Below are positions 46,347 through 55,608 of a DNA stretch of 64,000 bases, one piece after another. Position 1 is the stretch's first letter. Every line of letters starts with the position of its first letter. Source of the DNA: Halomonas heilongjiangensis (GTDB lineage Bacteria > Pseudomonadota > Gammaproteobacteria > Pseudomonadales > Halomonadaceae). The translations under genes and the position numbers were made by a program. The notes below the pieces were generated by a model. The model was not told where the DNA came from, made no database searches, and saw nothing but the letters and a program-made list of their open reading frames with translations. The DNA is taken from positions 1 to 64,000 of the forward strand of contig NZ_PNRE01000073.1 of NCBI RefSeq assembly GCF_002879645.1. Reading direction: 5' to 3'.

Positions 46347-48041
46347 TCAGCGCTCGGCCGCGACCGGCATCCGGCACAGCGAACGATCCAGCACCACCGT
46401 GAAGCAGGCACCGCCCAGCTCGCTCTCTTCCAGGGTGATCGCACCGCCATGCTCGCGGCACAACCGCGAGACCAGCGCCAGGCCGATGCCGCGGTGCTTG
46501 CCCGGCTTGGTCGAGAAGCCTTCGCGGAAGATCGCCTCGACATGCTCGGGCGCTACCCCAGGGCCGTTATCCTCCACCTCGATCAACAACTGCTCGCCCA
46601 GGTCGGTGAAGAAGAGCCGCACCCGTGGCCCCCCAGCGCCACCTCGATCTCTCTGGAGGGCCGCATGGCAGGCGTTGTCGAGCAGGTTGCCGATCACCGT
46701 CATCAGCACCTCCTGACCGGTGGCGGTGAGCGGCGCGGCCAGCGAGCTCTGGTCGTCGATCTCCAGGGTCACCCCGAGCTCGCGGGCCCGGGTCAGCTTG
46801 CCGAGCAGGGTGCCGCTGATCACCGGGTCCGCCACGTGTCCCATCAGGAAACTCATCTGGGCCTGGGCACGTTCGCTCTCCTGGTGGATCAGCGCCAGGG
46901 CTTCCTTGATACGGTCGAGCTGCAGCAGCCCCGAGATGGTGTAGAGCTTGTTGGAGAACTCATGGGCCTGGGCACGCAGCATGTCCACATCGCGGCTGGC
47001 GGCGGTGAGAGCCGCGGAGAGCTCGACGATCTCGCGTCGGCTGCGGAACGTCGCCACCGCGCCCTCGATCTCGCCGGCATGGATCACCGGCACCCGGTTG
47101 ACCACCACCGGGTGGTCGCCGAGCCACATCTGCTGGTCGAACTGTTGCTCGCCACGCTCCAGCACTTCGAGCAGCCGCGAGTTGGGCACGACGGCCTGGA
47201 TCGGCCGGCCCAGTACCTCGCATTCCAGCGGCAGGTCGAGGAAGCGCCGCGCCTGCTGGTTGACCAGGGTGATCTGCCCCTCGCGGTTCACTGCCAGGAT
47301 GCCCTCGTGGATCGACTGCAGGATCGCCTCCTTCTCCATCGCCAGCCGGGCGATCTCGTGGGGCTCGAGGCCCAGGATCACCCGCTTGAGGTGACGCGAG
47401 AGGCCATAGGCGCCGGCGAAGCCGAGCACGATCATCAGCGCCACCAGCCACCAGCCGAGGCTGGTGTGCCGCCCCACGTCCATGGCCACCCGGTCGAGCA
47501 TGAACCCCACCGAGACGATGCCGATGATGTTGCCCTGGTCGTCGAACACCGGGGTCTTGCCGCGGACCGCCTCACCCAGCGACCCGGTGGCCTCGGAGAC
47601 ATAGGACTCGCCGTGGAGCAACGCCCGGTCGTTGTCGCCGCCGACCATGGGCAGACCGAGGCGCTCGGGCAGCGGATGGGAGTAGCGCAGGCCCTCGGTG
47701 TTGCCGACCACCACGTAGCGGGCACCGGTCTCGCGACGGATGCGTTCGGCGATGGGCTGGATGGTGGCCGCCGGGTCGGCGTGGGAGAAGGCCTCGATCA
47801 GCTCGGGAATCGCGGCCACGCTCAGCGCCACGGCCAACGCGCGCTCGCCCATCTGGTCGCTGATGATCTCGGCCTTGCGGTGATTGAGGTAGGCCCCCTG
47901 GGCCAGCAACATGGCGGCCAGCAGCACACCCACCAGCAACATCACCTGGAGGCGGAAGCTGCGGATCAGCCGGTGGCGTCGCGCCCGGGGGCGACGCAGG
48001 CGCCTGACCTCGGCAATGGCATCGGCACGGCGGGATGACAT
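46347..48041 (-). CDS. CitA/DcuS-type membrane sensor histidine kinase
   Basis: A 564-residue kinase: TM1 (VMLLVGVLLAAMLLAQGAYL), a periplasmic PAS-type sensor, TM2 (SLGWWLVALMIVLGFAGAYGL), a cytoplasmic PAS (SIHEGILAVNREGQITLVN), the H-box with AQAHEFSNKLYTISG (His about 361), N-box TVIGNLLDNACHAAL, and G-boxes DNGPGV and GIGLALV. In the sensor, VVVGNTEGLRYSHPLPERLG, MVGGDNDRAL and SYVSEATGSLGEAVRGKTP closely follow the CitA citrate-binding domain. The start at 48041 or an upstream ATG at 48071 is unresolved. Forms an operon with the regulator and probably tctCBA. Confidence 0.9.
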   Translation of the reverse strand: MSSRRADAIAEVRRLRRPRARRHRLIRSFRLQVMLLVGVLLAAMLLAQGAYLNHRKAEIISDQMGERALAVALSVAAIPELIEAFSHADPAATIQPIAERIRRETGARYVVVGNTEGLRYSHPLPERLGLPMVGGDNDRALLHGESYVSEATGSLGEAVRGKTPVFDDQGNIIGIVSVGFMLDRVAMDVGRHTSLGWWLVALMIVLGFAGAYGLSRHLKRVILGLEPHEIARLAMEKEAILQSIHEGILAVNREGQITLVNQQARRFLDLPLECEVLGRPIQAVVPNSRLLEVLERGEQQFDQQMWLGDHPVVVNRVPVIHAGEIEGAVATFRSRREIVELSAALTAASRDVDMLRAQAHEFSNKLYTISGLLQLDRIKEALALIHQESERAQAQMSFLMGHVADPVISGTLLGKLTRARELGVTLEIDDQSSLAAPLTATGQEVLMTVIGNLLDNACHAALQRDRGGAGGPRVRLFFTDLGEQLLIEVEDNGPGVAPEHVEAIFREGFSTKPGKHRGIGLALVSRLCREHGGAITLEESELGGACFTVVLDRSLCRMPVAAER

Positions 48042-48112
48042 GGCGCAGACTCGATGACGAAGAGTCGTCATTGTGTCACGCCTGCCGGGCACAGGCACCC
48101 GCCAGATGCGCC

Positions 48113-48595
48113 TCAGCGTTCGGGCGTGATGCGTACCGGCGCCGTGCCCCTGCGCACCATGTCGAGCTCCTCGGCGGCGCGCCGGGAGAGGTCGATGACA
48201 CGCCCCCTGACGAAGGGGCCGCGGTCGTTGATGCGCACCACGGTCTCGCGACCGTTGTCGAGACGAGTCACGCGCACCCGGCTGCCGAACGGCAGGGTGC
48301 GGTGGGCGGCGGTGAGGGCCTGCCGGTCATGGCGCTCGCCGCTGGCGGTGCGCCGGCCATGGTAGCGATCGGCGTAGTAGGAGGCCTGTCCCTGCTCGCC
48401 GCTCCACCCGGCCGGCGCCTCGACGCCGGCCGGGTGGCCGCCGCGGCCGGCACAGCCGGCGAGCAGCACGACCGCCAGCAGCAGCATCGGCAGACGAAAG
48501 GCGGTGGACAGTCGGCGTGCGCCCCTGGCGCCACGAGCGGCGACGGCCTCGGCGGTAACGATATCGGCAATGATACTGCGGTGACGGGATGACAT
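48113..48595 (-). CDS. RlpA-like lipoprotein with double-psi beta-barrel
   Basis: A 160-residue protein with a lipoprotein signal ([12 protein letters not shown], lipobox LAGC) and a double-psi beta-barrel domain covering most of the rest: [49 protein letters not shown] and [12 protein letters not shown]. RlpA proteins act on denuded peptidoglycan glycans at the septum. The C-terminal SPOR domain of full-length RlpA is absent, so it is the short form. The first 35 residues before the lipid signal are unusually long, and the true start could be internal near MLLLAV. Confidence 0.8.
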   Translation of the reverse strand: MSSRHRSIIADIVTAEAVAARGARGARRLSTAFRLPMLLLAVVLLAGCAGRGGHPAGVEAPAGWSGEQGQASYYADRYHGRRTASGERHDRQALTAAHRTLPFGSRVRVTRLDNGRETVVRINDRGPFVRGRVIDLSRRAAEELDMVRRGTAPVRITPER

Positions 48596-48669
48596 GGCGA
48601 AGGCTCGGCAAATCGGGCCGATTATTGTCGCATGCCCGGCCCGTCATGCAAGGCGGTTACCGGGCCGGC

Positions 48670-49500
48670 CTACCGTTTCCCGGTGTCCCAGCCGCGGCTC
48701 TCCGCCAGGTGGCCATCGAACCAGGCCAGGCGATCGTGGAGCGCCACCACGCCGCCGACGATGATCAGCGTCGGCGGGCGCAGGAGGCCTGCCAGGGAGT
48801 CCGGCATCCACTCGAGGGTACCGCGATGCACGCGCTGGCGGGCCGTGGTGCCCTGTTCGATCAGTGCCAGCGGGGTCTCGGGCGCCAGTCCGTGGGCGAT
48901 CAACTGGCGACGGATCTCTTCCAGGCCGTGCAGGCCCATGTAGAAGACCAGGGTCTGGCCGGGGCGGGCCAGCGCCGGCCAGTCCAGGTCCGTGCTGCCG
49001 TTCTTGAGATGGCCGGTGACGAAGCGTACCGACTGGGCATGGTCGCGGTGGGTCAGCGGAATGCCCGCATAGGCGGCACAGCCCGACGCCGCGGTGATGC
49101 CGGGCACCACCTCCACCTCGATGCCCTCGGCCACCAGCGCCTCGAGCTCCTCGCCGCCGCGCCCGAAGATGAAGGGATCGCCGCCCTTCAGGCGCACCAC
49201 CCGCTTGCCCGAACGCGCCCAGTCGAGCAGTGCCTGGTTGATGCCCTCCTGGGGCAGGCTGTGGTCCGAGCGCGCCTTGCCGACATAGAGGCGTCGTGCG
49301 GCCGGGTTGGCCAGGGCCAGGACCTCCTCGCTGACCAGCCGGTCGTGGAGGATCACGTCGGCGGCCTGCAGTCGCTTGAGCGCCTTGAGGGTCAACAGCT
49401 CCGGGTCTCCCGGGCCCGCCCCCACCAGGCTGACCCGGCCCCGAGGCAAGGCGTCGGGGGGCGATGCGCGATCGTCGCGAGGGTCGTGGTCGGCGCTCAT
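48670..49500 (-). CDS. cobA: Uroporphyrinogen-III C-methyltransferase (SUMT, CobA)
   Basis: SAM-dependent methyltransferase making precorrin-2 for siroheme and cobalamin. The 276-residue product has [72 protein letters not shown] and FYMGLHGL, all in family order. It is a single-domain SUMT without the CysG dehydrogenase/ferrochelatase part. The neighbours are unrelated. Confidence 0.93.
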   Translation of the reverse strand: MSADHDPRDDRASPPDALPRGRVSLVGAGPGDPELLTLKALKRLQAADVILHDRLVSEEVLALANPAARRLYVGKARSDHSLPQEGINQALLDWARSGKRVVRLKGGDPFIFGRGGEELEALVAEGIEVEVVPGITAASGCAAYAGIPLTHRDHAQSVRFVTGHLKNGSTDLDWPALARPGQTLVFYMGLHGLEEIRRQLIAHGLAPETPLALIEQGTTARQRVHRGTLEWMPDSLAGLLRPPTLIIVGGVVALHDRLAWFDGHLAESRGWDTGKR

Positions 49501-49593
49501 ATGCCCTTCACTCCAGTTTTCTCCGGTCACATATGCCATAAAGTAATGAATTGGGGATCACGGCGCCACCACGAAAACGCCGCACCCCCGATC

Positions 49594-51054
49594 TCACCCC
49601 CCCAGGGCCTTGCGCAGCCGGGGGCTCGCCAGCTCCCCGGTCAGCATCACCGCCACCAGCACGGCCAGCAGCCAGGGCCAGTGGGCGCCGAACTCGACCC
49701 GGGCGATGCCCAGGGCATCGACGAAGATCACCAGGATGCCCAGCGGGCTGACGTAGCGCACCATGAACAGCCAGAGCGTATACCAGCGCGGCGACAGCCC
49801 CAGCTCGTCGCGGAAGACCTCGCTCTTGAGCACGAAGCCGGCCAGCAGCACCATGCCGAGGCCGCCGAGCGGCATCATCCAGCGCGAGGTCAGGTAGTCG
49901 AGCCAGTCGAAGGCGTGGCGGCCAGCGAGCGTCCAGTCGGCGCCGAGGTTGAACGACAGCATCGCCAGGGTGCTGATCAGCCACAGCAGGATGCCGGTGC
50001 CCCAGGCCGCCGTACAACGCGTGACGCCCTTGTTGTCGACGAGCCAGGAAACCGTGGCCTCGACCATGGAGATCGCCGAGGTCAGCGCCGCCATGGAGAG
50101 CATGACGAAGAACAGGATGCCGAACAGGGTGCCCAGCGGCATGGCCTGGAAGGCCAGCGGCAGGCTGATGAACAACAGCCCTGGCCCACCTTCGGGGCTC
50201 ATGCCATTGGCGAAGATGATGGGGAAGATCGCCAACCCTGCCATCAAGGCCACCAGGGTGTCGGCGAGGGCCACGCTGAAGGTGGTGCGCACGATGGAGG
50301 CGCGGGCCGGCAGGTAGCTGCCGTAGGTGAGGATGGCCCCCGAGGCCAGCGACAGGGTGAAGAAGGCGTGCCCCAGGGCGGCCAGCATACCGTCACTGGA
50401 GAGACTGCCCGAGTCGAAGGAGAACAGGAAGCGCCACGCCTCGCCGAAGCCGCCGGAGAAGACCCCGTAGGCGATCAGGATCAGCAGCATCACCACCATG
50501 CCCGGCATCATCCAGCTGACGCTCTTCTCGATGCCGGCCTGCACCCCCTTGCCGACGATCAGCATGGTGGCCAGCGTCACCAGGGTGCTCCACAAGCCCA
50601 GGTTGAGCGGGTTCTCGTTGTTGGCGACGAAGATCGCCACCATGTCGTCGACGCCGGAGCCGGCCAGTCCACCGGTCAGCATCTTCCATAGATAGGAGAA
50701 GGACCACCCCGCCACCACCACGTAGAACGACAGGATCATGAAGCCGCACAGCATGGCCATCCAGCCCAGCAGCGACCAGCCCGGGGAGCGCCCCGACTCG
50801 GCCACCACCCGGTGCACCGCATCGATGGGGCTGCCGCGGCCGCGCCGGCCGAAGGCGATCTCGGTCATCATCACCGGCACCCCGACGGCGAGGATGCAGG
50901 CGAGATAGACCAGCACGAAGGCACCGCCGCCGTGCTCGCCGGTCATGTAGGGGAACTTCCAGATATTGCCCAGGCCGACGGCGGAGCCGGTAGCCGCCAG
51001 CACGAAGCCCCAGCGGCCTAGCCACTGGGCGCGGGGTTGTTGGGATCTTGTCAT
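49594..51054 (-). CDS. Sodium-dependent neurotransmitter:symporter (NSS/SNF) family transporter
   Basis: A 486-residue membrane protein with about 12 helices. The N-terminal WGFVLAATGSAVGLGNIWKFPYMTGEHGGGAFVLVYL is the NSS signature containing the sodium and substrate residues of TM1. Further landmarks are IAFGRRGRGSPIDAV, ALGHAFFTLSLASGAILTYGSYL and SMAALTSAISMVEATVSWLVDN. Bacterial members carry amino acids (leucine, tyrosine, tryptophan). The neighbouring hppD and its TyrR-type boxes make an aromatic amino acid tempting, but the sequence does not prove it. Confidence 0.9.
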   Translation of the reverse strand: MTRSQQPRAQWLGRWGFVLAATGSAVGLGNIWKFPYMTGEHGGGAFVLVYLACILAVGVPVMMTEIAFGRRGRGSPIDAVHRVVAESGRSPGWSLLGWMAMLCGFMILSFYVVVAGWSFSYLWKMLTGGLAGSGVDDMVAIFVANNENPLNLGLWSTLVTLATMLIVGKGVQAGIEKSVSWMMPGMVVMLLILIAYGVFSGGFGEAWRFLFSFDSGSLSSDGMLAALGHAFFTLSLASGAILTYGSYLPARASIVRTTFSVALADTLVALMAGLAIFPIIFANGMSPEGGPGLLFISLPLAFQAMPLGTLFGILFFVMLSMAALTSAISMVEATVSWLVDNKGVTRCTAAWGTGILLWLISTLAMLSFNLGADWTLAGRHAFDWLDYLTSRWMMPLGGLGMVLLAGFVLKSEVFRDELGLSPRWYTLWLFMVRYVSPLGILVIFVDALGIARVEFGAHWPWLLAVLVAVMLTGELASPRLRKALGG

Positions 51055-51183
51055 GTCTCACCAGGGAAGCAGGGGATATTGTTGTCACCCGACGCGTTGA
51101 ATGATCGGCACGAGCCATTCATTGTGACGGATTTTATTGTGATATGGCAGATGAACAGGAGTTGATCCTGCCCACCTGCCAGG

Positions 51184-51218
51184 AACGCTCCCCGCCCGGA
51201 AGGGAGGCGGGGGAGCGT
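51184..51218 (-). terminator. Hairpin after hppD
   Basis: ACGCTCCCCGCC and GGCGGGGGAGCGT pair over 12 bp with one bulged base, about 16 bp after the hppD stop. No strong T-tract. Confidence 0.6.
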
Positions 51219-51233
51219 CGGGGATCAGTCGTC

Positions 51234-52325
51234 CTAGAGGACGCCGCGGCGCATCTGATCCTCCTCGATGGATTCGAACAGCGCCTTGAAGTTGCCCTCG
51301 CCGAAGCCGTCGTTGCCCTTGCGCTGGATGATCTCGAAGAAGATCGGGCCGATCACCGTCTCGGTGAAGATCTGCAGCAGCACGCCCTCGCCCTCACCGC
51401 CGTCGATCAGCAGGCTGAGCTCGCGCAGCTCCTCGACATTCTCCTCGTGGTTCGGCACCCGCTCATCGACCTTCTCGTAATAGGTGTCCGGCGTGCTCAG
51501 GAAGGTGATGCCGTTGGCCCGCAGGGCCCGCACCGTGGCGTAGATGTCGTCGGTAGCCATGGCCAGGTGCTGGATGCCCTCGCCGTTGTACTCGCGTAGG
51601 AATTCGGCGATCTGGGAGCTGTCGTCGGCGGACTCGTTGATCGGGATGTGCATCTTGCCGCAGGGGGCGGTCATGGCCCGGGAGTGCAGCCCGGTCTTCT
51701 TGCCGGCGATGTCGAAGTAGCGGATCTCGCGGAAGTTGGCGATGCGGGTGTAGAAGTCGGCCCAGACGTCCATCTGGCCACGGTCGACATTGTGGGTCAG
51801 GTGGTCGAGGACCTTGAGGCCGACGCTGTGGTCGTTGGCGCCCCGGCCGGGAATCGGTTCGAAGTCGATGTCGTAGATGGTGCGCCCCTCGCCGTCGACC
51901 TTGGGATCGACGAAGTAGAGCAGCGAGCCGCCGATGCCCTTGACCGCCGGAATCCCCACCTCGCCGGGGCCGACCGGGTTCTCCACCGGCTCGGCGCCGT
52001 TGGCCACGGCGTGGTCGAAGGCCTGGCGGGCATCGGCCACCTTCCAGGCCATGGCACAGGCGCTCGGGCCGTGAACGCGACCGAACTCGGCGGCATGACT
52101 ACCCGGCTCGGCGTTGAGCACGAAGTTGACGCCTTCCTGCTGGAACAGCGTGACCCGCTTGGAGCGGTGCCGGCGAGTCTCGGTGAAGCCCATGCGGGTG
52201 AAGAGCCGCCGCAGGGCCTCGATGCCCTCGGCGGTCGGTGCGGTGTACTCGACGAACTCGAAGCCGTTGGTGCCGATGGGGTTGGTCTTGCTGATGGGCG
52301 ACACGGTCGTGGCGGGTGCGTTCAT
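51234..52325 (-). CDS. hppD: 4-hydroxyphenylpyruvate dioxygenase
   Basis: Non-heme iron dioxygenase turning 4-hydroxyphenylpyruvate into homogentisate in tyrosine degradation. The 363-residue protein has two VOC domains. The iron ligands of the family are visible: His in NDHSVGLKVLDHLTHNV, His in GEGIQHLAMATDDI and Glu in FFEIIQRKGNDGFGEGNFKALF. CTGGAGGAAAGAG precedes ATG 52325. No hmgA or other homogentisate gene is nearby. Two TyrR/PhhR-type palindromes lie upstream. Confidence 0.95.
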   Translation of the reverse strand: MNAPATTVSPISKTNPIGTNGFEFVEYTAPTAEGIEALRRLFTRMGFTETRRHRSKRVTLFQQEGVNFVLNAEPGSHAAEFGRVHGPSACAMAWKVADARQAFDHAVANGAEPVENPVGPGEVGIPAVKGIGGSLLYFVDPKVDGEGRTIYDIDFEPIPGRGANDHSVGLKVLDHLTHNVDRGQMDVWADFYTRIANFREIRYFDIAGKKTGLHSRAMTAPCGKMHIPINESADDSSQIAEFLREYNGEGIQHLAMATDDIYATVRALRANGITFLSTPDTYYEKVDERVPNHEENVEELRELSLLIDGGEGEGVLLQIFTETVIGPIFFEIIQRKGNDGFGEGNFKALFESIEEDQMRRGVL

Positions 52326-52493
52326 CTCTTTCCTCCAGGGGGAGCGGTTGTCGTGGAATCCCGGCGTCGGGTCGCTGGTTGTCGGCGTTCCGGCGGTGCC
52401 GATGCGTGCCTCCAGACTAGTGGTCGCGGCTGCCCTTCGAAACGCCCGGTTGGCGGCCTCCCGACGCCCCCTGCCCGCCTCGGCCTGACCCAG

Positions 52494-52511
52494 CGTAAGG
52501 AAAACCTTACA
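52494..52511. promoter_or_regulatory. TyrR/PhhR-type box 1 upstream of hppD
   Basis: CGTAAGGAAAACCTTACA is a perfect palindrome around N6 and fits TGTAAA-N6-TTTACA, including the invariant G and C spaced as in TyrR boxes. Confidence 0.6.
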
Positions 52512-52565
52512 GCCCGGCCTGGTCGGCGCTCTGCGCCGTCTCACCGGTGCGTTTCCCTGACAGGG

Positions 52566-52583
52566 CGTAACGTCAACGTTACA
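52566..52583. promoter_or_regulatory. TyrR/PhhR-type box 2 at the end of argO
   Basis: CGTAACGTCAACGTTACA has the same plan and outer bases as box 1, 72 bp away. It overlaps the argO stop codon. Confidence 0.55.
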
Positions 52584-53193
52584 GCTGAGGCATCATCACC
52601 CCGCTCGCCAGGCGCCAGGCGACCCAGGCCAGGATCAGCGCGATCCCGAGTTCGATCGCCCGCCATACCCGCTGGCTCGCCAGTCGCGGCGCCAGCCAGC
52701 CGGCCGCCGCCGCCAGGCCGAAGAACCAGCCGAACGAGGCCATCGCCGCGCCGAAGAAGAACCCCAGCGGGCTGGGTTGCACCGCCCCGATCGCCCCGAG
52801 CAGCACCAGCGTCTCCAGATAGACCTGGGGATTGAGCAGCGTCACCGCCAGGGTGGCCGCCAACGCACCACGCCAGGAGGCCTGCTCCCGCCCGCCGGCC
52901 ACCAGCGCATGCCGCGAGCAGGCCCGACGCAATGCCAGCCAGGCCTGCCAGGCGAGAAAACCCGCGCCGGCCCAGCGGGCCACCTCCATCAGCATGGCCT
53001 GCTGGGCAATCAGCGCGCCCAGGCCCAGCACGCCCAGCCCCACCAGCAGCCAATCGCACAGCGCACAGATGCCGGCCACCAGCCAGGCGTGCTGGCGTCT
53101 CAGCCCCTGCTGCAGCACGAAGGCGTTCTGCGCGCCGATGGCGACGATCAACCCGGTGCAGATCAACAGCCCGTTGAGCCACGATAACCACAT
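52579..53193 (-). CDS. argO: LysE/ArgO-family basic amino acid exporter
   Basis: A 204-residue inner-membrane exporter with about six helices. GLIVAIGAQNAFVLQQGLRRQHAWLVAGICALCDWLLV is the LysE/ArgO signature, and LLNPQVYLETLVLLGAIGA the second conserved part. ArgO exports arginine and lysine, including toxic analogues. It diverges from an argP-like regulator, the arrangement in which ArgP activates argO. Confidence 0.9.
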   Translation of the reverse strand: MWLSWLNGLLICTGLIVAIGAQNAFVLQQGLRRQHAWLVAGICALCDWLLVGLGVLGLGALIAQQAMLMEVARWAGAGFLAWQAWLALRRACSRHALVAGGREQASWRGALAATLAVTLLNPQVYLETLVLLGAIGAVQPSPLGFFFGAAMASFGWFFGLAAAAGWLAPRLASQRVWRAIELGIALILAWVAWRLASGVMMPQL

Positions 53194-53289
53194 GCGACGC
53201 TTCCTCCCTGGCAGGTGAATGCCACCCAGGCTAAGCTCGACTCATCGATTAATTAAATGAATATATGTACTGTGGGATAAGGAAAACTG

Positions 53290-54225
53290 ATGCTCGACTA
53301 CAAGCTGCTCGAGGCGCTGGTGGCGGTGATCGACCAGGGAGGCTTCGACCGCGGCGCCCGCCACCTCGGGCTGACCCAGTCGGCGGTCTCCCAGCGCATC
53401 AAGCTGCTCGAGGCACGCCTGGGTCAACCGGTGCTGGTCAGAAGCCCGCGCCTCGCTCCCACCCTCCTGGGACAGCGGCTGCTCAACCATGCCCAGCAAG
53501 TACGCCTGCTGGAGAGCGATCTACTGGACCGGGTGCCGGCGCTGGGCAGCGGCGAACGGCGGTTGCGCCTGGCGATCAATGCCGACAGCCTCGCCACCTG
53601 GTGGCCGGAGGCCATCGGCCGTTTCAGCGAACGCTACCGGGTGCTGTTCGAGCTGGTGGTGGTGGATCAGGAGGTGGCGCTCAAGCGCATGCGCGACGGT
53701 GACGTGGCCGGCTGCATCTGCGACTCGCCACGGCCGGTGCAGGGGGCGCGCAGCCATGCGCTGGGCAGCATGCGCTATCGCGCCCTGGCCAGTCCCGCCT
53801 TCATGGCGCGCCATTTTCCCGACGGCGTGACACCCGAGGCGTTGCGTCGGGCGCCGGCCATCGTCTTCGGTCCCGACGACCGGCTCCAGCACCGCTACCT
53901 GGCCATGCACGGCGTGGAGCCGCCCTTCCCCCACCACCTGTGCCCTTCGTCGGAGGGTTTCGTCGGCCTGGCGCTGGCCGGGCTCGGCTACGGCATGGTG
54001 CCCGAACGACAGGCCGAGCGGGAACTGCACGAGGGGCGCCTGCAGGAAATCGATCCCGGGCCCCACCTGGCCGACGGCCGCCTGGTCGACCTCTCGCCGG
54101 GCTACGTCATCGACGTGCCGCTCTACTGGCACCACTGGCGTCAGGGCGGCGAGATCCTCGACGACCTGACCGACCATCTGCTGCGCACCGTTGACGCCTG
54201 GTTGACGCCACCGCCGGCGGCATGA
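53290..54225 (+). CDS. argP: LysR-family regulator ArgP
   Basis: A 311-residue LysR-type regulator. The N-terminal winged helix is DYKLLEALVAVIDQGGFDRGARHLGLTQSAVSQRIKLLE, with the DYK(L)LEAL opening typical of ArgP/IciA. The effector domain has LRLAINADSLATWWPEAI and SSEGFVGLALAGLGYGMVPERQA. ArgP senses lysine/arginine and controls argO. The 96-bp divergent gap contains the AT-rich GATTAATTAAATGAATATATG, a likely shared control region. Confidence 0.9.
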   Translation: MLDYKLLEALVAVIDQGGFDRGARHLGLTQSAVSQRIKLLEARLGQPVLVRSPRLAPTLLGQRLLNHAQQVRLLESDLLDRVPALGSGERRLRLAINADSLATWWPEAIGRFSERYRVLFELVVVDQEVALKRMRDGDVAGCICDSPRPVQGARSHALGSMRYRALASPAFMARHFPDGVTPEALRRAPAIVFGPDDRLQHRYLAMHGVEPPFPHHLCPSSEGFVGLALAGLGYGMVPERQAERELHEGRLQEIDPGPHLADGRLVDLSPGYVIDVPLYWHHWRQGGEILDDLTDHLLRTVDAWLTPPPAA

Positions 54226-54406
54226 CCATGCATCCCGGCGATTGCTCCGCGGCATCAAACCATCCAGCGCTGGATCGTACGGATTTTCCCGGTCTTTTCA
54301 GGCTGGTCTATGCTCAATGCAATTCAGTCAGACCCGATGGTGCACGACACGAGCATTGCCGCCAGCCCTGCGATGACCCTCGATCCTGCTGGACCAGGAG
54401 GACTCC

Positions 54407-55561
54407 ATGACCAGTGATCCCCGCATCGGCCCCCTAGCCTTGCCAGACACCCGCGCCCGGCGTGTCGTCGAGAAACTGCTCGACGGCTCTGGCGTCACCC
54501 TCAACGGCGATGCCCCTCACGACCTGCGCATCTTCCATCCCGACTTCTTTTCCCGGGTGCTGCACCAGGGCACGCTCGGCCTGGGAGAGGCCTACATGGA
54601 CGGCTGGTGGGAGTGCGACAGGATCGACGAGATGGCCTGTCGGTTGCTGCGCCACGGCCTCGGCGAGCGCGCTCGCACCCCCTCCGAACGGCTGATGTAT
54701 CGCCTGCAGTCGGGCTTCTTCAACCTGCAGAGCAAGGCCCGCGCCTATATCGTCGCCGAGGCCCACTACGACCTGGGCAACGACCTGTTCGAGCGCATGC
54801 TGGACCCCACCATGTGCTACTCCTGCGGCTACTGGAAGGACGCGGCCACCCTGCACCAGGCGCAGCTCGCCAAGCTCGAACTGGCCTGTCGCAAGCTCGA
54901 ACTCGCGCCGGGCCTGCGGGTGCTCGATATCGGCTGCGGCTGGGGGAGCTTCGCCGAGCATGCCGCGCGCCACCATGGGGTCGAGGTCACCGGCATCACC
55001 ATCTCCCGCGAGCAGGCGGAACTGGCCCGGCAGCGCTGCGCCGGGCTGCCGGTGGAGATCCTGCTGCAGGACTACCGCGAGCTGGAGGGCCACTACGACC
55101 GCGTCGTCTCGATCGGCATGTTCGAGCATGTGGGGCATCGCAACTACGAGACCTACTTCCAGACCGTCGAGCGGTTGCTGGCCGAGGATGGCCTCTTCCT
55201 GCTGCACACCATCGGCTCCAACCGCTCCGTGGTGAGCGCCGATCCCTGGTTCAACCGCTACATCTTCCCCAACGGGGTGCTCCCCTCGGCCATGCATATC
55301 GCCAAGGCCAGTGAATCGGCGCACCTGATGATGGAGGACTGGCAGAACTTCGGCCCCGACTACGACCACACCCTGATGGCGTGGCTCGCGAACTTCGACA
55401 CCCACTGGCACGAGATCGCCCAGCACTACAACGAGCGCACCCGGCGCATGTTCCGTTACTACCTCTCGGTGTGCGCCGGCGCCTTCCGGGCGCGCCATAT
55501 GCAACTGTGGCAGGTGGTCTACTCCCGCGGACGCCCGGGACGCTACGACGCGCCGCGCTGA
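54407..55561 (+). CDS. cfa: Cyclopropane-fatty-acyl-phospholipid synthase
   Basis: SAM-dependent enzyme that cyclopropanates unsaturated acyl chains of membrane lipids. The 384-residue protein has the N-terminal lipid-binding part (FFSRVLHQGTLGLGEAYMDGWWECDRID), AEAHYDLGNDLFERMLDPTMCYSCGYW, the SAM loop LRVLDIGCGWGSFAEHAA and SIGMFEHVGHRNYETYF. AGGAGG precedes ATG 54407. The 181-bp upstream gap holds no other gene. Its last 98 bp are duplicated downstream. Confidence 0.95.
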   Translation: MTSDPRIGPLALPDTRARRVVEKLLDGSGVTLNGDAPHDLRIFHPDFFSRVLHQGTLGLGEAYMDGWWECDRIDEMACRLLRHGLGERARTPSERLMYRLQSGFFNLQSKARAYIVAEAHYDLGNDLFERMLDPTMCYSCGYWKDAATLHQAQLAKLELACRKLELAPGLRVLDIGCGWGSFAEHAARHHGVEVTGITISREQAELARQRCAGLPVEILLQDYRELEGHYDRVVSIGMFEHVGHRNYETYFQTVERLLAEDGLFLLHTIGSNRSVVSADPWFNRYIFPNGVLPSAMHIAKASESAHLMMEDWQNFGPDYDHTLMAWLANFDTHWHEIAQHYNERTRRMFRYYLSVCAGAFRARHMQLWQVVYSRGRPGRYDAPR

Positions 55562-55567
55562 GTCCGG

Positions 55568-55594
55568 GGAACATGCGCCATCGGCGCATGTTCC
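55568..55594 (+). terminator. Hairpin just after cfa
   Basis: GGAACATGCGCC / GGCGCATGTTCC, a perfect 12-bp stem with an ATC loop, 7 bp after the cfa stop. No T-tract follows. Its right arm repeats GGCGCATGTTCCG from inside cfa (55443-55455). Confidence 0.55.
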
Positions 55595-55608
55595 GGCTTA
55601 CCCTAGGG

